From: Alkalibacterium indicireducens
Lineage (GTDB): Bacteria > Bacillota > Bacilli > Lactobacillales > Carnobacteriaceae_A
DNA: 63,039 bases
Assembly: GCF_039522005.1 (NCBI RefSeq)
Contig: NZ_BAAADA010000109.1
Location: forward strand, 1 to 63,039
Direction: 5' to 3'
Each line of letters opens with the position of its first letter. The first letter of the stretch is position 1. Both the position numbers and the translations under genes were made by a program. Below the pieces are notes generated by a model. It was not told the DNA's origin, made no database searches, and was given only the letters and a program-made list of their open reading frames with translations. Of the stretch, positions 34,663 through 44,500 are shown in pieces.

Positions 34663-36555
34663 ATGTCAAACAAGAAAAGATATAGCATGCTTGCAAGTAC
34701 TGCTGCTGTAGCATTCATCTTGGCTGCCTGCGGTAACGGCGATACTGCCGATACTAACGATAACGGCGTAGATGAGAACGGCGCTACTGAGGAAGAAGTA
34801 GAAGACGATGCCAACGGTGAAACTGCCAATGAAGGTCCTGCACCGATTGAATTCGAGACGAGAGTCGAGAATGAAGGGGAAGCAATCGAAGGCGGAACAT
34901 TAAACGTTGGATTTGTAACTGACTCACCATTTACAGGTATTTTCAGTTATGAGCTATACACATCTGCCCCTGATGCAACCGTCATGCAGTATGCAATGGG
35001 TACACTTGTCGGAACAGACGAGAACTACCGGTTTGATGATTCTGGAGCAGCTACTGTTGATGTTGACCGGGATACTAACTTAGTAACGATTACTTTACGT
35101 GATGATGTTTACTGGCACGATGGCGAACAAGTAACTGCCGGAGACATTGCCTTTGCACATGAAATCATTGGTCACCCGGACTACACAGGCGTTCGTTACA
35201 GTTCTGACATGCAGAGCATCGTTGGTATGGAAGCATACAAAAATGGTGAAGCTGACAGCATTGAAGGGATCACTGTTGTAGATGACCAGACTCTTGAAAT
35301 TCAATACGAATCTGTAGGGGTACAGATGCTTCAAGCCGGTGGTGGAGTCTGGACTTCTGCAGCACCTCGTCACTATCTGGAACATATTCCAGTGGCTGAA
35401 CTTGAATCTGCACCAGAAATCCGTGAAAACCCAATTGGATTTGGTCCGTTCAAGGTCGAGAACATCGTTCCAGGTGAATCAGTATCGTATACTCGTTTTG
35501 ACGATTACTTCCGAGGAACTCCAAACATTGAAAGAATCGAACTTGAAACAGTTCCAACTTCAACTGCTGTAGCAGCTATGCAAAATCACCAGTTTGATTT
35601 GTTCCTGAGCATGCCTACAGACCAGTTTGAGAACTTTAAAGATATCCCAGGCTATACTATACTAGGTCGTCAGGAAAATGCCTACACTTATATCGGATTT
35701 AAACTAGGTGAATGGCAGGAAGCACAAGAAGATGATGAAGGCAACGTAATAGAGCCTGCTCAAAACGTTCCGGATCCAGATGCTAAAATGGCCGATGTCA
35801 ACTTGAGACAGGCGATGGCATATGCGATCGATAACGATGCTGTTGGTGCCCGTTTCTACCAGGGACTACGCAGCCGTGCAACATCTCCGATCATCCCTAA
35901 CTTTGCTGACTACCACAATGATGATCTTGAAGGCTATCCTTATAATCCAGATCGTGCTAACGAGCTGCTTGATGAAGCAGGATATGAAGATATAGATGGC
36001 GATGGATTCCGTGAAACTCCAGATGGAGAAGAACTGGTGATCAACTTTGCATCAATGGCTGGTGGAGAAGTGGCAGAACCAATTGCCGAGTACTACATGC
36101 AGTCTTGGAGAAACATCGGATTGAACGTTCAACTACTTGACGGACGTCTACATGAGTTCAACTCATTCTACGACCGTGTTGAAGCCGACGATCCAAACAT
36201 CGATATCTTCCAAGCTGCTTGGGGAACTGGAACAGATCCTACTCCAGACGGACTTTACGGCCGTTATGCACCGTTCAACTACACACGTTGGGCTACTGAA
36301 GAAAATGACGCCTTCATGGAAGATATGCTCAGCGAGCAGGGCTTCGATGTTGAATGGCGTGCAGAAGTATTCAGAGAATGGCAGGAGTACTTCATGGAAG
36401 AGTTACCAATCATCCCGACTCTATTCCGTAATGAAGTCTTCCCAGTCAACAACCGTTTAGGTGCTTACGACATTACTGTAGGAGAAGATCCAGACACACC
36501 AGGTGCTGGAATCCACACTTGGTACCTGATCGACGAAGATCGTGCAACAGAATAA
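34663..36555 (+). CDS. oppA: Oligopeptide-binding lipoprotein OppA
   Basis: This 630-residue family 5 extracellular solute-binding protein captures peptides for OppBCDF. The signal peptide ends in the lipobox LAAC with Cys23, so it is membrane anchored. About 40 strongly acidic residues (Asp/Glu/Asn/Gly-rich) form a linker before the binding domain. Within the domain, VYWHDGEQVTAGDIAFAHEI and ADVNLRQAMAYAID are family signatures. It ends the operon and is followed by a strong terminator. Peptide rather than nickel or sugar specificity is inferred from the operon. Confidence 0.95.
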   Translation: MSNKKRYSMLASTAAVAFILAACGNGDTADTNDNGVDENGATEEEVEDDANGETANEGPAPIEFETRVENEGEAIEGGTLNVGFVTDSPFTGIFSYELYTSAPDATVMQYAMGTLVGTDENYRFDDSGAATVDVDRDTNLVTITLRDDVYWHDGEQVTAGDIAFAHEIIGHPDYTGVRYSSDMQSIVGMEAYKNGEADSIEGITVVDDQTLEIQYESVGVQMLQAGGGVWTSAAPRHYLEHIPVAELESAPEIRENPIGFGPFKVENIVPGESVSYTRFDDYFRGTPNIERIELETVPTSTAVAAMQNHQFDLFLSMPTDQFENFKDIPGYTILGRQENAYTYIGFKLGEWQEAQEDDEGNVIEPAQNVPDPDAKMADVNLRQAMAYAIDNDAVGARFYQGLRSRATSPIIPNFADYHNDDLEGYPYNPDRANELLDEAGYEDIDGDGFRETPDGEELVINFASMAGGEVAEPIAEYYMQSWRNIGLNVQLLDGRLHEFNSFYDRVEADDPNIDIFQAAWGTGTDPTPDGLYGRYAPFNYTRWATEENDAFMEDMLSEQGFDVEWRAEVFREWQEYFMEELPIIPTLFRNEVFPVNNRLGAYDITVGEDPDTPGAGIHTWYLIDEDRATE

Positions 36556-36600
36556 TTAAAATCACTGATAGACTATCTAGTATCGCTCAAAAATCGCTCA

Positions 36601-36641
36601 ATCACCTGAAAAGACATTGATCTTTTCAGGTGATTTTTTTA
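36601..36641 (+). terminator. Terminator of the opp operon
   Basis: ATCACCTGAAAAGA (36601-36614) pairs perfectly with TCTTTTCAGGTGAT (36621-36634) and is followed by a T-run. Confidence 0.92.
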
Positions 36642-36751
36642 GTTTAAATAATTGTAGTTATTTATAAAATGTTATATGATAGTAGTTAATCGGTGTAAGT
36701 TTATTCACAATTTACTTCGAATTCAAATTAATATTTTTAGGAGTAATGCAT

Positions 36752-37849
36752 ATGTTTTTAGCATGGAAAGAAATAAAGTATTCTAAAACCAGGTTTGCTC
36801 TAATTATCGGAGTGGTTGTTCTCGTGTCATATCTTGTTTTTTTTCTGACTGGCTTGGCTTACGGTCTAGCACAGGAAAATAGAACCAGCATTGATAAGTG
36901 GGAGGCGACTGGAATCGTTCTTGCAGATGAATCAAACCTTAATATCAACATGTCGATGTTTCCAAAAGAACTGGTCGATGAGGTCGATGCTTCGGAGACT
37001 GCTTCTCTAGGTGTAACCTCAAGTGTAGTTCAGCTAGTTGAAGATTCGGAAGATGACGATGATTCAAAGGTCAATGTCACGTTTTTTGGAGTTAATGAAG
37101 ATGAATTCATCTTTCCTGAGATTCTGGAAGGGGAATCTCTTCAGAATGACAATGAAGTGATAGCGGATATCAGTTTGAAAGAAGAAGAAGGATATGAACT
37201 GAATGATGAACTGTCGCTTGCGGGTATCGATACAACCGTAACAATCGTCGGGTTCACGGATAATGCAAAATTTAATGTCGCTCCAGTATTATACACAGCC
37301 CAGTCAACCTATCAGCATATCAGAGCAAGTGGATTCGGCGAAAGAGACGATGAGATCATCAGTGCTGTTGTAGTTCAGACGGATAGTGGTGAACTGGAAG
37401 GAGTGGAACTGGGGACTGATGACCTGGAAATATTTGAAATCGACGAGTTTATCAGTAACTTACCCGGATATAATGCACAGGTACTCACTTTCGGACTCAT
37501 GATCGGTTTCCTGGTGCTTATTGCGGCTATGATCGTAGGTATATTCATCTATGTCCTGACACTTCAGAAAACTTCAATCTTAGGTGTTATGAAAGCACAA
37601 GGGATTTCGTCCGGATATATAGGTAAATCCGTAGTTGGACAGACACTGCTGCTGACCCTCTTCGGAGTGCTGACTGGTCTTTTGCTGACTTTAATTACAG
37701 GTCTTCTTCTGCCAAATGAAGTTCCCTATATGAATAATATTCTGTTTTTTGCTGGTATAACAACTTTATTAATTATTGTAGCTTTAATGGGGGCATTCTT
37801 CTCAGTGAGAACGGTAGTAAAAATCGACCCTCTGGAAGCTATAAGTTAG
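36752..37849 (+). CDS. ABC transporter permease, HrtB/MacB (FtsX) type
   Basis: This permease of about 365 residues has one N-terminal membrane helix, a large extracellular domain (about 35-240) and three C-terminal helices (FtsX domain), the MacB-like plan. The opening MFLAWKEIKYSKTRF resembles HrtB haem-efflux permeases. I start at ATG 36752, which is 8 bases after TAGGAG; the upstream ATG 36746 is too close. It pairs with the ATPase 9 bases downstream. The exported substrate (haem, lipid or peptide) cannot be told from sequence alone. Confidence 0.85.
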   Translation: MFLAWKEIKYSKTRFALIIGVVVLVSYLVFFLTGLAYGLAQENRTSIDKWEATGIVLADESNLNINMSMFPKELVDEVDASETASLGVTSSVVQLVEDSEDDDDSKVNVTFFGVNEDEFIFPEILEGESLQNDNEVIADISLKEEEGYELNDELSLAGIDTTVTIVGFTDNAKFNVAPVLYTAQSTYQHIRASGFGERDDEIISAVVVQTDSGELEGVELGTDDLEIFEIDEFISNLPGYNAQVLTFGLMIGFLVLIAAMIVGIFIYVLTLQKTSILGVMKAQGISSGYIGKSVVGQTLLLTLFGVLTGLLLTLITGLLLPNEVPYMNNILFFAGITTLLIIVALMGAFFSVRTVVKIDPLEAIS

Positions 37850-37858
37850 GAGATCATC

Positions 37859-38527
37859 TTGAAACTTATTGAATTGAAACAAGTTACAAAAACATTTGAT
37901 GATGGACGAAAAAAAATAGAAGCATTAAAAGAAACAAACTTTTCAGTTGAAGAAGGTGAATTTGTGGCCGTTATTGGCCCGAGTGGCTCTGGAAAAAGTA
38001 CATTTCTGACTATAATTGGTGGTCTGCAGACCCCTACTGAAGGTCAAGTTTATATCAACGAAGAAAAGTTCAGTGAGCTTGAAGAAAAGAAACGTGCTAA
38101 AAAAAGATTTGATGAAATAGGATTTATTCTACAGGCATCAAATCTGATTCCTTTTCTGACAGTTAAAGATCAGCTTCGTCTGGTCAACAAGATCAATCGT
38201 TCCAATTTTGATAAAAATAATGCGAAAGCATTGCTGGACGAGTTGAAAATCAACGAGTTAAGTGATAAATTCCCAAGCGATCTTTCAGGCGGTGAAAGAC
38301 AGCGTGCGGCGATTGCCCGTGCATTGTACCATGATCCGTCCGTTATTCTCGCAGATGAACCGACGGCCAGTCTCGATACAGACCGAGCTTTTGAAGTGGT
38401 TGAAATATTAGGAAGAGAAACGAAGAAAAAGAAAAAAGCAACCATCATGGTTACTCATGACGAAAGACTGACGGATTACTGCGATACAGTATATGTTATG
38501 AAAGATGGCGTTTTGAGCAGAAAATAA
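37859..38527 (+). CDS. ABC transporter ATP-binding protein, HrtA/LolD type
   Basis: This 222-residue ATPase belongs to the MacB/LolD/HrtA group. Walker A GPSGSGKST, signature LSGGERQR and Walker B VILADEPTASLD are intact. Start is TTG with TTAGGAG upstream. It is encoded with the preceding permease and 20 bases before a carotenoid desaturase-like gene, so all three may share a transcript. Haem efflux is one candidate role, not proven. Confidence 0.88.
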   Translation: MKLIELKQVTKTFDDGRKKIEALKETNFSVEEGEFVAVIGPSGSGKSTFLTIIGGLQTPTEGQVYINEEKFSELEEKKRAKKRFDEIGFILQASNLIPFLTVKDQLRLVNKINRSNFDKNNAKALLDELKINELSDKFPSDLSGGERQRAAIARALYHDPSVILADEPTASLDTDRAFEVVEILGRETKKKKKATIMVTHDERLTDYCDTVYVMKDGVLSRK

Positions 38528-38547
38528 TAGAGGAAAGTTGGATAGGC

Positions 38548-40038
38548 ATGTCAAAAACAGTTAGTGTCATAGGTACCGGAGTAGCAGGTTTAGCTAGTGC
38601 AATCCGCCTGCAGCATGCAGGTTACGATGTAACGATATATGAAAAATCCGAAATGGCTGGGGGGAAGATGCATCAGCTTAAAAAAGATGGTTTCACATTT
38701 GATGTAGGACCTAGTATTGTGATGATGCCCGAACTTTATAGAGAAGTATTTGAGCTGGCAGGACGGAATCCGGATGATTATATCCCGATGCAGCGGCTTG
38801 ATCCCATGTATTCAGCATTCTTTGAAGATGAGAAGATAGATGTCTCGTCAGATCTTGTGAAACTTGTTGAGCACCTTGAGGGGATTGGGGAAGAAGATGT
38901 AATAGGATTTCTTGGTTATTTGAAAGATATTTATGAACGGTTTACGATTGCGAAGGAGTATTTTATTCAAAGACCATTTAGAAAGTCCTCTGACTTCTAT
39001 AACCCATTCATGATCAAGCAGGCAATGAAGCTCAAGACGTTTGACAGTGCAAATCATTCAATAGGGAAGTTTGTCAAAGATAAGCGCCTTCAGCAGATAC
39101 TAAGTTTTCAGACTTTGTATATAGGGATATCTCCTATGAATGGTCCATCTCTTTACACAATTATTCCTATGATTGAGTACTTATACGGCATCTGGTTCAT
39201 AAAAGGTGGCATGTATACGATGGCCAGTTCAATGGAAAAACTGTTTTTTGAACTTGGCGGTCAGGTAAAGTATGGAGCAGAAGTTGATGAAATTGTCATT
39301 GAAAATAAGCAGGCTACAGGAATAAAGCTGAATGGAGAAAAAATCCTTTCCGACTATGTCATGTGCAATGCCGATTTTCCATACGCTATGAAAAACCTTG
39401 TAAAAAATACGAAAGCAAAAGGGAAATACACAGACAAAAAAATCGACAGTATGAAATATTCCTGCTCATGTTTCGTCATGTATCTGGGCATGGACAAGAA
39501 ATACGATAAGGTGGATAATATCCATAATTTTGTATTTTCAAAGGATTTGGATGAAAACCTGGAGGATATTTTTGAAGGGAAGCTACTTGATCAGGCTTCT
39601 TTCTATGTTTACATTGCATCCAAACTGGATGAAGATCTGGCTCCTGAAGGAAAGGATGGACTCTATGTTCTGGTGCCTGTTTCCGATCTCTCTACAGCCA
39701 AGTATGAGTGGACAAATAATACAATTGCCCATTATAGAAACCAGGTAATCAATAAACTTAAGACGATTGAAGGCTTTGAAACAATAGAAGATGATATTAT
39801 TTCTGAAAGCTATACCACACCTAAAGACTTTGAGTCCAAGTTTAATGCTTATAACGGAGCGACCTTTGGCCTGAGACCTACTTTAACTCAAAGTAATCAT
39901 TTTAGGCCTCAGGCTAAGTCAAAAACAGTCGAGAACCTCTATTTTACTGGGAGCAGCACTCATCCAGGAGCCGGAGTTCCAATCGTTTTGACATCTGCAA
40001 AAATAGCAACGGAAGAACTTATTTTAGACGACAAATAA
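38548..40038 (+). CDS. Phytoene desaturase family oxidoreductase (CrtN-like)
   Basis: This 496-residue FAD enzyme has an N-terminal dinucleotide fold (G9-G14 in VIGTGVAGLAS) followed by GGKMHQLKKDGFTFDVGPSI, and the C-terminal carotenoid desaturase signature LYFTGSSTHPGAGVPIV. The nearest known role is dehydrogenation of 4,4'-diapophytoene (CrtN) in C30 carotenoid synthesis; related CrtP-type oxidases share the fold. The synthase crtM is not adjacent, so the substrate is uncertain. The ATG has GAGGAAAG upstream, and a bidirectional terminator follows. Confidence 0.85.
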   Translation: MSKTVSVIGTGVAGLASAIRLQHAGYDVTIYEKSEMAGGKMHQLKKDGFTFDVGPSIVMMPELYREVFELAGRNPDDYIPMQRLDPMYSAFFEDEKIDVSSDLVKLVEHLEGIGEEDVIGFLGYLKDIYERFTIAKEYFIQRPFRKSSDFYNPFMIKQAMKLKTFDSANHSIGKFVKDKRLQQILSFQTLYIGISPMNGPSLYTIIPMIEYLYGIWFIKGGMYTMASSMEKLFFELGGQVKYGAEVDEIVIENKQATGIKLNGEKILSDYVMCNADFPYAMKNLVKNTKAKGKYTDKKIDSMKYSCSCFVMYLGMDKKYDKVDNIHNFVFSKDLDENLEDIFEGKLLDQASFYVYIASKLDEDLAPEGKDGLYVLVPVSDLSTAKYEWTNNTIAHYRNQVINKLKTIEGFETIEDDIISESYTTPKDFESKFNAYNGATFGLRPTLTQSNHFRPQAKSKTVENLYFTGSSTHPGAGVPIVLTSAKIATEELILDDK

Positions 40039-40046
40039 ATGAAATA

Positions 40047-40087
40047 AAGACCCGTTGAATCTGATTTGAATAGATTCAGCGGGTCTT
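40047..40087. terminator. Bidirectional terminator between the crtN-like and HAD genes
   Basis: AAGACCCGTTGAATCT (40047-40062) pairs with AGATTCAGCGGGTCTT (40072-40087) with one mismatch. It sits between convergent genes and can serve both; T-runs are modest. Confidence 0.75.
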
Positions 40088-40097
40088 AGATGTCTAT

Positions 40098-40910
40098 TTA
40101 TATTGCAAAGTAAGATTCCAGATAACGCGCGACCCCATCATCATGATTAGAAAAGGAAGTAATATCTCCGGCAATGGCTTTAAGCCTGTCAATACCATTG
40201 GACATAACAACACCCAGTCCGGCGTACTGAATCATTTCATAGTCATTTTCCTGATCCCCAAAAGCAAGTATATCTTTGCGGTCGATATTGTAGTATGCAG
40301 CAATCCGTTCGAGGCCAAGTGCTTTCTGTACACCGGCTGCCACTACTTCAAGGCAAGGCGTGTCCCCGCCCCACATTCTTACTTCAACAGCATCTCTATA
40401 CTGTTCGATAATCTTTTCTTCGATGTAAGGCTGGTACTGACGAGTAGAAGTAAATACACCGACAGAAGTAGGATCTTCAAGAAGCGTTTCAGCAGTCAGC
40501 TGTTTACTGACTTCAATACCTTCAGGGAAAAAATCAGGATAAGGAATGTATTCACCTTCTATATAGATAGATTGTTTAGACTCTGCGGCAATCAGCTGGA
40601 CTTCCGGATTTTCTCTCAAAGAGAGCATAGAGATGGCCAAATCTTTACTCAAAGTCTTATGATAAGCGTATGACCAATTCTGCTCAGAAGGGTTATGACA
40701 CCAGGCACCATTAAAGTTTACTATGGGTGTGGTCATTTCAAGTTCTTGGTAATAATAATAGCTGTTTCGATAAGGCCGGCCGGTCACGATGGATACGATA
40801 TGTCCATCCTTGCGCAATCGATTCAGTACATCCTTAGTGCGTACACTCAGCATGGACTCATCGTTTAATGTCGTTCCGTCCAGATCGAGTGCAATTAGTT
40901 TTCTTTTCAT
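40098..40910 (-). CDS. Cof-type HAD family hydrolase
   Basis: This 270-residue phosphatase of the haloacid dehalogenase superfamily, Cof subfamily, has nucleophile Asp9 and Asp11 in LDLDGTTLN, the IVTGRPYRNS motif and the C-terminal GDQENDYEMI loop. A C2-type cap domain lies between. Such enzymes dephosphorylate sugar phosphates or similar small molecules; the substrate is unknown. I start at ATG 40910, with GAGGAG 8 bases upstream, rather than the GTG just before it. Confidence 0.9.
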   Translation of the reverse strand: MKRKLIALDLDGTTLNDESMLSVRTKDVLNRLRKDGHIVSIVTGRPYRNSYYYYQELEMTTPIVNFNGAWCHNPSEQNWSYAYHKTLSKDLAISMLSLRENPEVQLIAAESKQSIYIEGEYIPYPDFFPEGIEVSKQLTAETLLEDPTSVGVFTSTRQYQPYIEEKIIEQYRDAVEVRMWGGDTPCLEVVAAGVQKALGLERIAAYYNIDRKDILAFGDQENDYEMIQYAGLGVVMSNGIDRLKAIAGDITSFSNHDDGVARYLESYFAI

Positions 40911-41030
40911 CACTATCTCTCCTCGTTGACCGTTTAATCATCTTTATCCAGTATATCAAAGCCTTAATGAAAAGTATATTTGAATTGAAAAAGGATAAGT
41001 CACATCGTCAAAGAAAGTTTTATTTTAAGG

Positions 41031-41059
41031 TGAACACACGCTTTGCAATATGTTAAAAT
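41031..41059 (+). promoter_or_regulatory. Putative promoter of the SufT-like gene
   Basis: TGAACA (41031-41036) and TAAAAT (41054-41059) are 17 bases apart. The predicted transcript starts about 20 bases before the AAGGAGGAG site. Confidence 0.45.
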
Positions 41060-41086
41060 GAAAGTGAGAAACAAGGAGGAGAGCGT

Positions 41087-41428
41087 ATGACTAAAGAGAC
41101 TGAAGTATGGACTGATGAACAGATTCAGGATGTAAAAAATCGGATCATGCAGGCAATGGAACAAGTGATCGATCCTGAATTAGGAATCGATATTGTCAAC
41201 TTGGGCCTTATATATGAAGTTAATGTGTTTAATGGTGGATACTGCGAGATGAAAATAACACTGACCACAATGGGATGTCCGCTGGCAGATGTCATAACTG
41301 AGGATATTCTTAATGCAATGAAAACTGTACCCGAAATTACAGAAACTGACGTTAAACTGGTCTGGTATCCAGCATGGGATACGACTCGTATGAGCAGATA
41401 TGCTAGAATTGCGTTAGGAATCAGATAA
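41087..41428 (+). CDS. MIP18/DUF59 family iron-sulfur assembly protein (SufT/PaaD-like)
   Basis: This 113-residue DUF59 protein has the opening NRIMQAMEQVIDPELGIDIV, TTMGCPLADVI with Cys64 (the reactive cysteine of the family), and a C-terminal WDTTRMS motif. The family assists maturation of iron-sulfur proteins. The suf operon is not in this window. AAGGAGGAGAG precedes the ATG. An imperfect hairpin follows. Confidence 0.9.
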   Translation: MTKETEVWTDEQIQDVKNRIMQAMEQVIDPELGIDIVNLGLIYEVNVFNGGYCEMKITLTTMGCPLADVITEDILNAMKTVPEITETDVKLVWYPAWDTTRMSRYARIALGIR

Positions 41429-41438
41429 AGGCAGCTCT

Positions 41439-41484
41439 CAATGACGCTATAACAGGCATGCATGTGCCTAATACGCTGCATTGA
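41439..41484 (+). terminator. Imperfect hairpin after the SufT-like gene
   Basis: TCTCAATG (41436-41443) and CATTGAGG (41479-41486) can pair around a long loop, but no clean T-run follows. A weak terminator is possible. Confidence 0.35.
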
Positions 41485-41538
41485 GGGCTTTATTCTGTTC
41501 AAAATGCTGGAGGAATGTCAAAGGTGGAAGGTGATGGA

Positions 41539-44500
41539 ATGGAATTTACTCCTCTTCAAGTGTTCAGTTCATACACATTATTAAAAAGCACACTGTCGGT
41601 GCCTTCTATAATCAGTCAGGCTAAAAAGCTTGGCTATACATCCATTGCACTTACAGATAAGCATGTCATGTACGGAGCAGTGGAATTTTATAAAGAAGCA
41701 GTCAGACAGAAGATGAAACCTCTTATTGGTTTGACTATTGATTTGACCGCCAGCAATGTCTGGGATGGAGAAACTGAGATAGTTCTGATCGCAAATAATA
41801 ATAGTGGTTATCAGGAACTTATGTCTCTTTCTACCGATATTATGCTTCGTCATCAAACCCTTGACATCAATCGATTATCTTCGATCAGTCAGAATGTGAG
41901 TATCGTTTTACCTGCCACCAGTATTATGTTGGAAGGTCTGAAGCAGGACGCTGAAGCTGTTCGGTCGTTTATACGTACACTTTCCGAGCACTGTCCGGCA
42001 ATAAGTATAGGGATCAGCTGGGACGATGCTTATCAGTCGGAAATAAGGAGTCTGCAGGAGATGGCTGATGCTGTAGACGTTACATTAGTAATTAGTGAAT
42101 CTGTTTATCTGAATGATGAAAGCGATTGGTCTGCGATAAAAGTTCTTCATGCGATCGAAAACGGCTTAACTATTGAAGAAGATGAATTTATGCAGCGCAA
42201 TGGATCAGGTTATCTAAAAAATAAAAGCGAGCAATTAAGCTACTATGCTTCTGTAGGGCTGACTGAAGCTCTTGACAATACTCACAATCTTATTGATAAA
42301 TGTGAGCTGTCATTTGAATGGGAAACAAGACTTCCGGAATTTAATACACCAGATAACCTAAATTCAGTGCAGTATCTTGAGAATATTTCTTTTGAATGGC
42401 TGTCGAAGCGAGTACCTGATTATGACGACAGGTATAAGAGACGACTGACAAAAGAATTGACGGTAATCAGCAAAATGGGCTTTGCGGATTATTTTCTGAT
42501 AGTCTGGGATCTGATGAAGTTTGCTCATGATAATCAGATCGTAACAGGATCAGGAAGGGGATCTGCTGCAGGCTCTCTAGTTTCTTATGTCCTTAAGATT
42601 ACAGATGTGGACCCTATAAAGTATGATTTGCTTTTCGACAGATTTCTGAATGAGGAGCGCTTTACTTTACCGGATATCGATCTTGATTTCCCTGACAATA
42701 AACGAGAAATGATTTTATCGTATGTATTTGAAAAATATGGGAGTGATCATGTAGCTCAAATAGCGACATTCGGCACATTTGCTGCAAAGATGGCGGTCAG
42801 AGACAGCGGAAGAGTTTTTGGATTGACAACAGACAATCTTAAGAATTGGTCTAACGCCATTCCGTCACGACCGGGAGTTACGTTAAAAGAAGCCTATAAC
42901 GAATCGGATAAACTAAAGGAATTAGTAAATGAATCTGAGAGGAATTTGATGCTGTTTAAAACAGCTGTAAAACTTGAAGGACTCCCCAGACATGTATCCA
43001 CGCATGCTGCAGGAGTTGTTATCTCCAAGGACCCTCTTACTTTGTCAACACCGCTCCAGGAAGGCAGTGGGGTCATGCCATTGACGCAGTTTACGATGGG
43101 TGATGTCGAGACTGTGGGTCTTTTGAAGATGGACTTTCTTGGATTGAAGAACCTGACGATACTAGCTGATTGCCTTTCACTTTCAGGTCTGAACAGACGG
43201 TCTATAGACGATAGCCTTGCAGCAATATCTTTAGACGATCCAAAGACTTTAGACTTGTTTAGAACAGCTGATACAAATGGTATTTTTCAGTTTGAGTCTG
43301 CCGGGATACAAAGAGTACTTAAAAAACTTGGGCCAACTGAATTTGAAGATATAGTCGCTGTCAATGCATTGTACAGACCAGGTCCTATGGAGCAGATCGA
43401 TCATTTCATTGCCCGAAAAAAAGGCAAAGAACCGGTTGAATACATTCATGATGATCTGAAAGAAATTTTGTCAGTCACGTATGGCGTTATAGTCTATCAG
43501 GAACAAGTAATGAAAGTTGCTTCAAAAATCGCAGGATACACCTTGTCAGAAGCTGATATACTGAGAAGAGCGATTTCAAAGAAGATAAAAGATGAAATAG
43601 ATGCAGGACGCAACCAATTTGTTGCTGGTGCCAAGGAAAGAGGGTATCAGGAAGAAGATGCCGAGGCGATATACACTCATATAGAAAGGTTCGCCAATTA
43701 TGGCTTCAACCGATCTCACGCAGTATCTTATTCAAAACTGGCTTTCCAGTTAGCTTATTTCAAGGCACATTATCCCGCAGCATTTTATGTTGCGCTTATG
43801 CGCTCCACTTCCAATAGTAGAGAAAAGGTCAGAAAGTATTTAATGGAAGCTAAGCAGCGGGGACTGCGGCTCGTGAAACCCTCTATTAATTCCAGCTGGC
43901 ATTCCTTTACTGTCAGCAGTGGATCGATTATTTTTGGGCTGGATACGGTGAAAGGTTTGAGAAGAGAGTTCATTAGTCATATAATGAATGAGAGAAAAGC
44001 TCATGGCCCATTTAAGGATCTGATGTCTTTCGTTAGTAGGCTGGATGATAAGTGGCGCAAAGAGCAGATGATCCTGCCGCTAATCAAGGCAGGGTGTTTT
44101 GATGAGCTGGGAACGAACAGAAATACACTTATTAATGCATTAGTATCTGTTATTGACAGTATCAAGATGAGTAATGGGAATACAGAACTTTTCGAATCAT
44201 TGGCTCCTAGAATGGAACAGTTGCCTGATTTTTCTTTCAAGGAAAAGCTACAGCAGGAGTTTGAGGTGACTGGTTTTTACCTGTCTGGGCATCCTGCAGA
44301 ACAATATGCCCAGAGTACGACTGATTTTCTTGCTGTATCTGAAGCCGGACGTTTTTCTACCTATGTTGTTCAGGTTGAAGCCATGAAAAAAATACAGACT
44401 AAACGTGGAGAACCAATGGCTTTCATGGATGTGTCGGACTCCTCTGGTGAAGGCACGGTCATTCTGTTTCCTGATGTTTATAGAAGGGTCTCCCGATTAT

